From positions 1 to 13,578 of the forward strand of contig JAGRBY010000138.1 of NCBI GenBank assembly GCA_020433835.1: a DNA stretch of 13,578 nucleotides. Direction: 5' to 3'. The notes under the pieces were generated by a model. The model had not been told where the DNA came from, searched no databases, and saw only the letters and a list, made by a program, of their open reading frames with translations. The DNA is from Anaerolineae bacterium. GTDB lineage: Bacteria; Chloroflexota; Anaerolineae; 4572-78; J111. Positions within the stretch are counted from its first letter, which is position 1. Each line of letters starts with the position of its first letter. Both the position numbers and the translations under genes were made by a program. This document shows positions 13,141 through 13,578 of the stretch, in pieces.

Positions 13141-13155
13141 AGTGTTTGCAAATGT

Positions 13156-13174
13156 TAGCCTGGTCACCTGGCTA
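13156..13174. promoter_or_regulatory. Imperfect 19-base palindrome upstream of the tRNA promoter
   Basis: TAGCCTGGTCACCTGGCTA is symmetric at all but one position pair around a central C. It lies 16 bases upstream of the tRNA-Leu -35 box, where an activator or repressor could bind. No known regulator site is recognised. Confidence 0.35.
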
Positions 13175-13219
13175 GGTAAAAAATCACTCATCTGGAGGAC
13201 GCGAACTCATGGGTTTTAT

Positions 13220-13250
13220 AGTATAGTAGGCCCGTTGACCATGCTGTCAA
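13220..13250 (-). promoter_or_regulatory. Possible second leftward promoter
   Basis: On the minus strand TTGACA (13250-13245) precedes TACTAT at 16 bases or TATACT at 19 bases. It would give a distal transcript reading toward tRNA-Leu. The spacing or the -10 box is suboptimal in either case. Confidence 0.3.
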
Positions 13251-13311
13251 TACCTAAAAAATCCCAAATTGTCACAATAGAACAAACAATATTTTGATTT
13301 ATTCTGTGCGT

Positions 13312-13340
13312 TTGACAACTTTTCAGAGACAGGGTATTAT
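13312..13340 (+). promoter_or_regulatory. Strong rightward promoter (TTGACA-N17-TATTAT)
   Basis: A perfect TTGACA (13312-13317) is followed after 17 bases by TATTAT (13335-13340). The start would be near 13347. No coding frame with a ribosome site begins in the remaining 230 bases, so the transcript has a long leader or is a stable RNA. The gene it serves is outside the window. Confidence 0.75.
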
Positions 13341-13578
13341 TCGAGCGCTTATGAGATTTATATTATGAAAAGAATTTTTTGTGCCGGGTAGAAATTCTTT
13401 AAGTTGAGTAAGCACACGGATAGAAGAAAAGATAACTCCCACAAAAATACGTTAAACATTTCACATTTTAGCACATAACAACACCTATGCCATTGCCAAC
13501 GGGGGCTTATTTCGAACAATAATTCAACACCGACTTGTTGAGAGCGATACCAACTTCGCATTACATCGTCCTTGTCTT
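13341..13578 (+). other. Gene-free leader downstream of the strong promoter
   Basis: No convincing coding frame is visible. AAAGAATTT (13369-13377) and AAATTCTTT (13392-13400) form a perfect 9-bp hairpin with a 14-base loop. The word TTCTTTAAG (13395-13403) vaguely resembles the antitermination boxA found in ribosomal RNA leaders. An rRNA operon or other stable RNA to the right is possible but unproven. Confidence 0.35.

Noticed and set aside
13001..13297. Plus-strand open frame of 98 codons
   Set aside because: It runs antisense through a perfect tRNA-Leu and its promoter and has no ribosome site.
1..13578. Defence system, prophage or integrated mobile island
   Set aside because: No nuclease, integrase, transposase or phage gene is present. 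The genes are ordinary metabolic, stress and signalling genes of similar composition.

Overview
The window looks like a chromosomal stretch from a Chloroflexota-type bacterium (Anaerolineae-like). This is an inference from gene repertoire and style: large GAF-containing hybrid kinases, strong GGAGG ribosome sites, mid-range GC, and abundant short repeats in intergenic and even coding DNA. No phylogenetic marker settles it. Apart from the first 38 bases and a convergent tRNA near the right end, every gene reads on the + strand.

Left part (1-4020): the first codons of an unidentified minus-strand gene, then five small stress or envelope genes. They encode a DUF1269 membrane protein (439-978), a double PRC-barrel protein (1149-1751), an HdeD/DUF308 six-helix membrane protein (2016-2579), a Dps ferritin with a complete ferroxidase centre (2617-3108), and a DUF4203-like polytopic membrane protein (3346-3882). 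The gaps hold two copies of a 51-bp palindromic repeat, an 81-bp element with inverted ends, and heptad-type repeats.

Middle (4021-9811): nine 21-bp tandem units (4119-4307), an extended -10 promoter (4489-4497), then a three-gene signalling operon. It encodes a membrane hybrid kinase (sensor-GAF-HisKA-HATPase-REC), a soluble REC-HisKA-HATPase kinase overlapping it by ATGA, and a REC-LuxR response regulator. A clear intrinsic terminator closes the operon. The first kinase carries a repeat-derived insertion inside its ATPase domain.

Right part (9812-13578): a gnd-zwf operon for the oxidative pentose phosphate pathway. In both enzymes the residues that normally grip the NADP 2'-phosphate are altered and an Asp is present, which suggests NAD use. 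A bidirectional terminator separates the operon from a minus-strand tRNA-Leu(UAG) with its own promoter. A near-consensus rightward promoter at 13312-13340 then reads into a gene-free leader that leaves the window.

The most interesting signal is a promoter-like module in front of the DUF1269 gene, the hdeD-dps pair and gnd-zwf, with a weaker copy before the DUF4203 gene. It is a 16-bp inverted repeat of the form CTAYCC-N4-GGGTAG, followed at fixed spacing by GTATnnT. It ties the stress-protein genes and the pentose phosphate operon into one apparent regulon. The LuxR-type regulator encoded between them is a candidate, unproven, for the protein that reads it.
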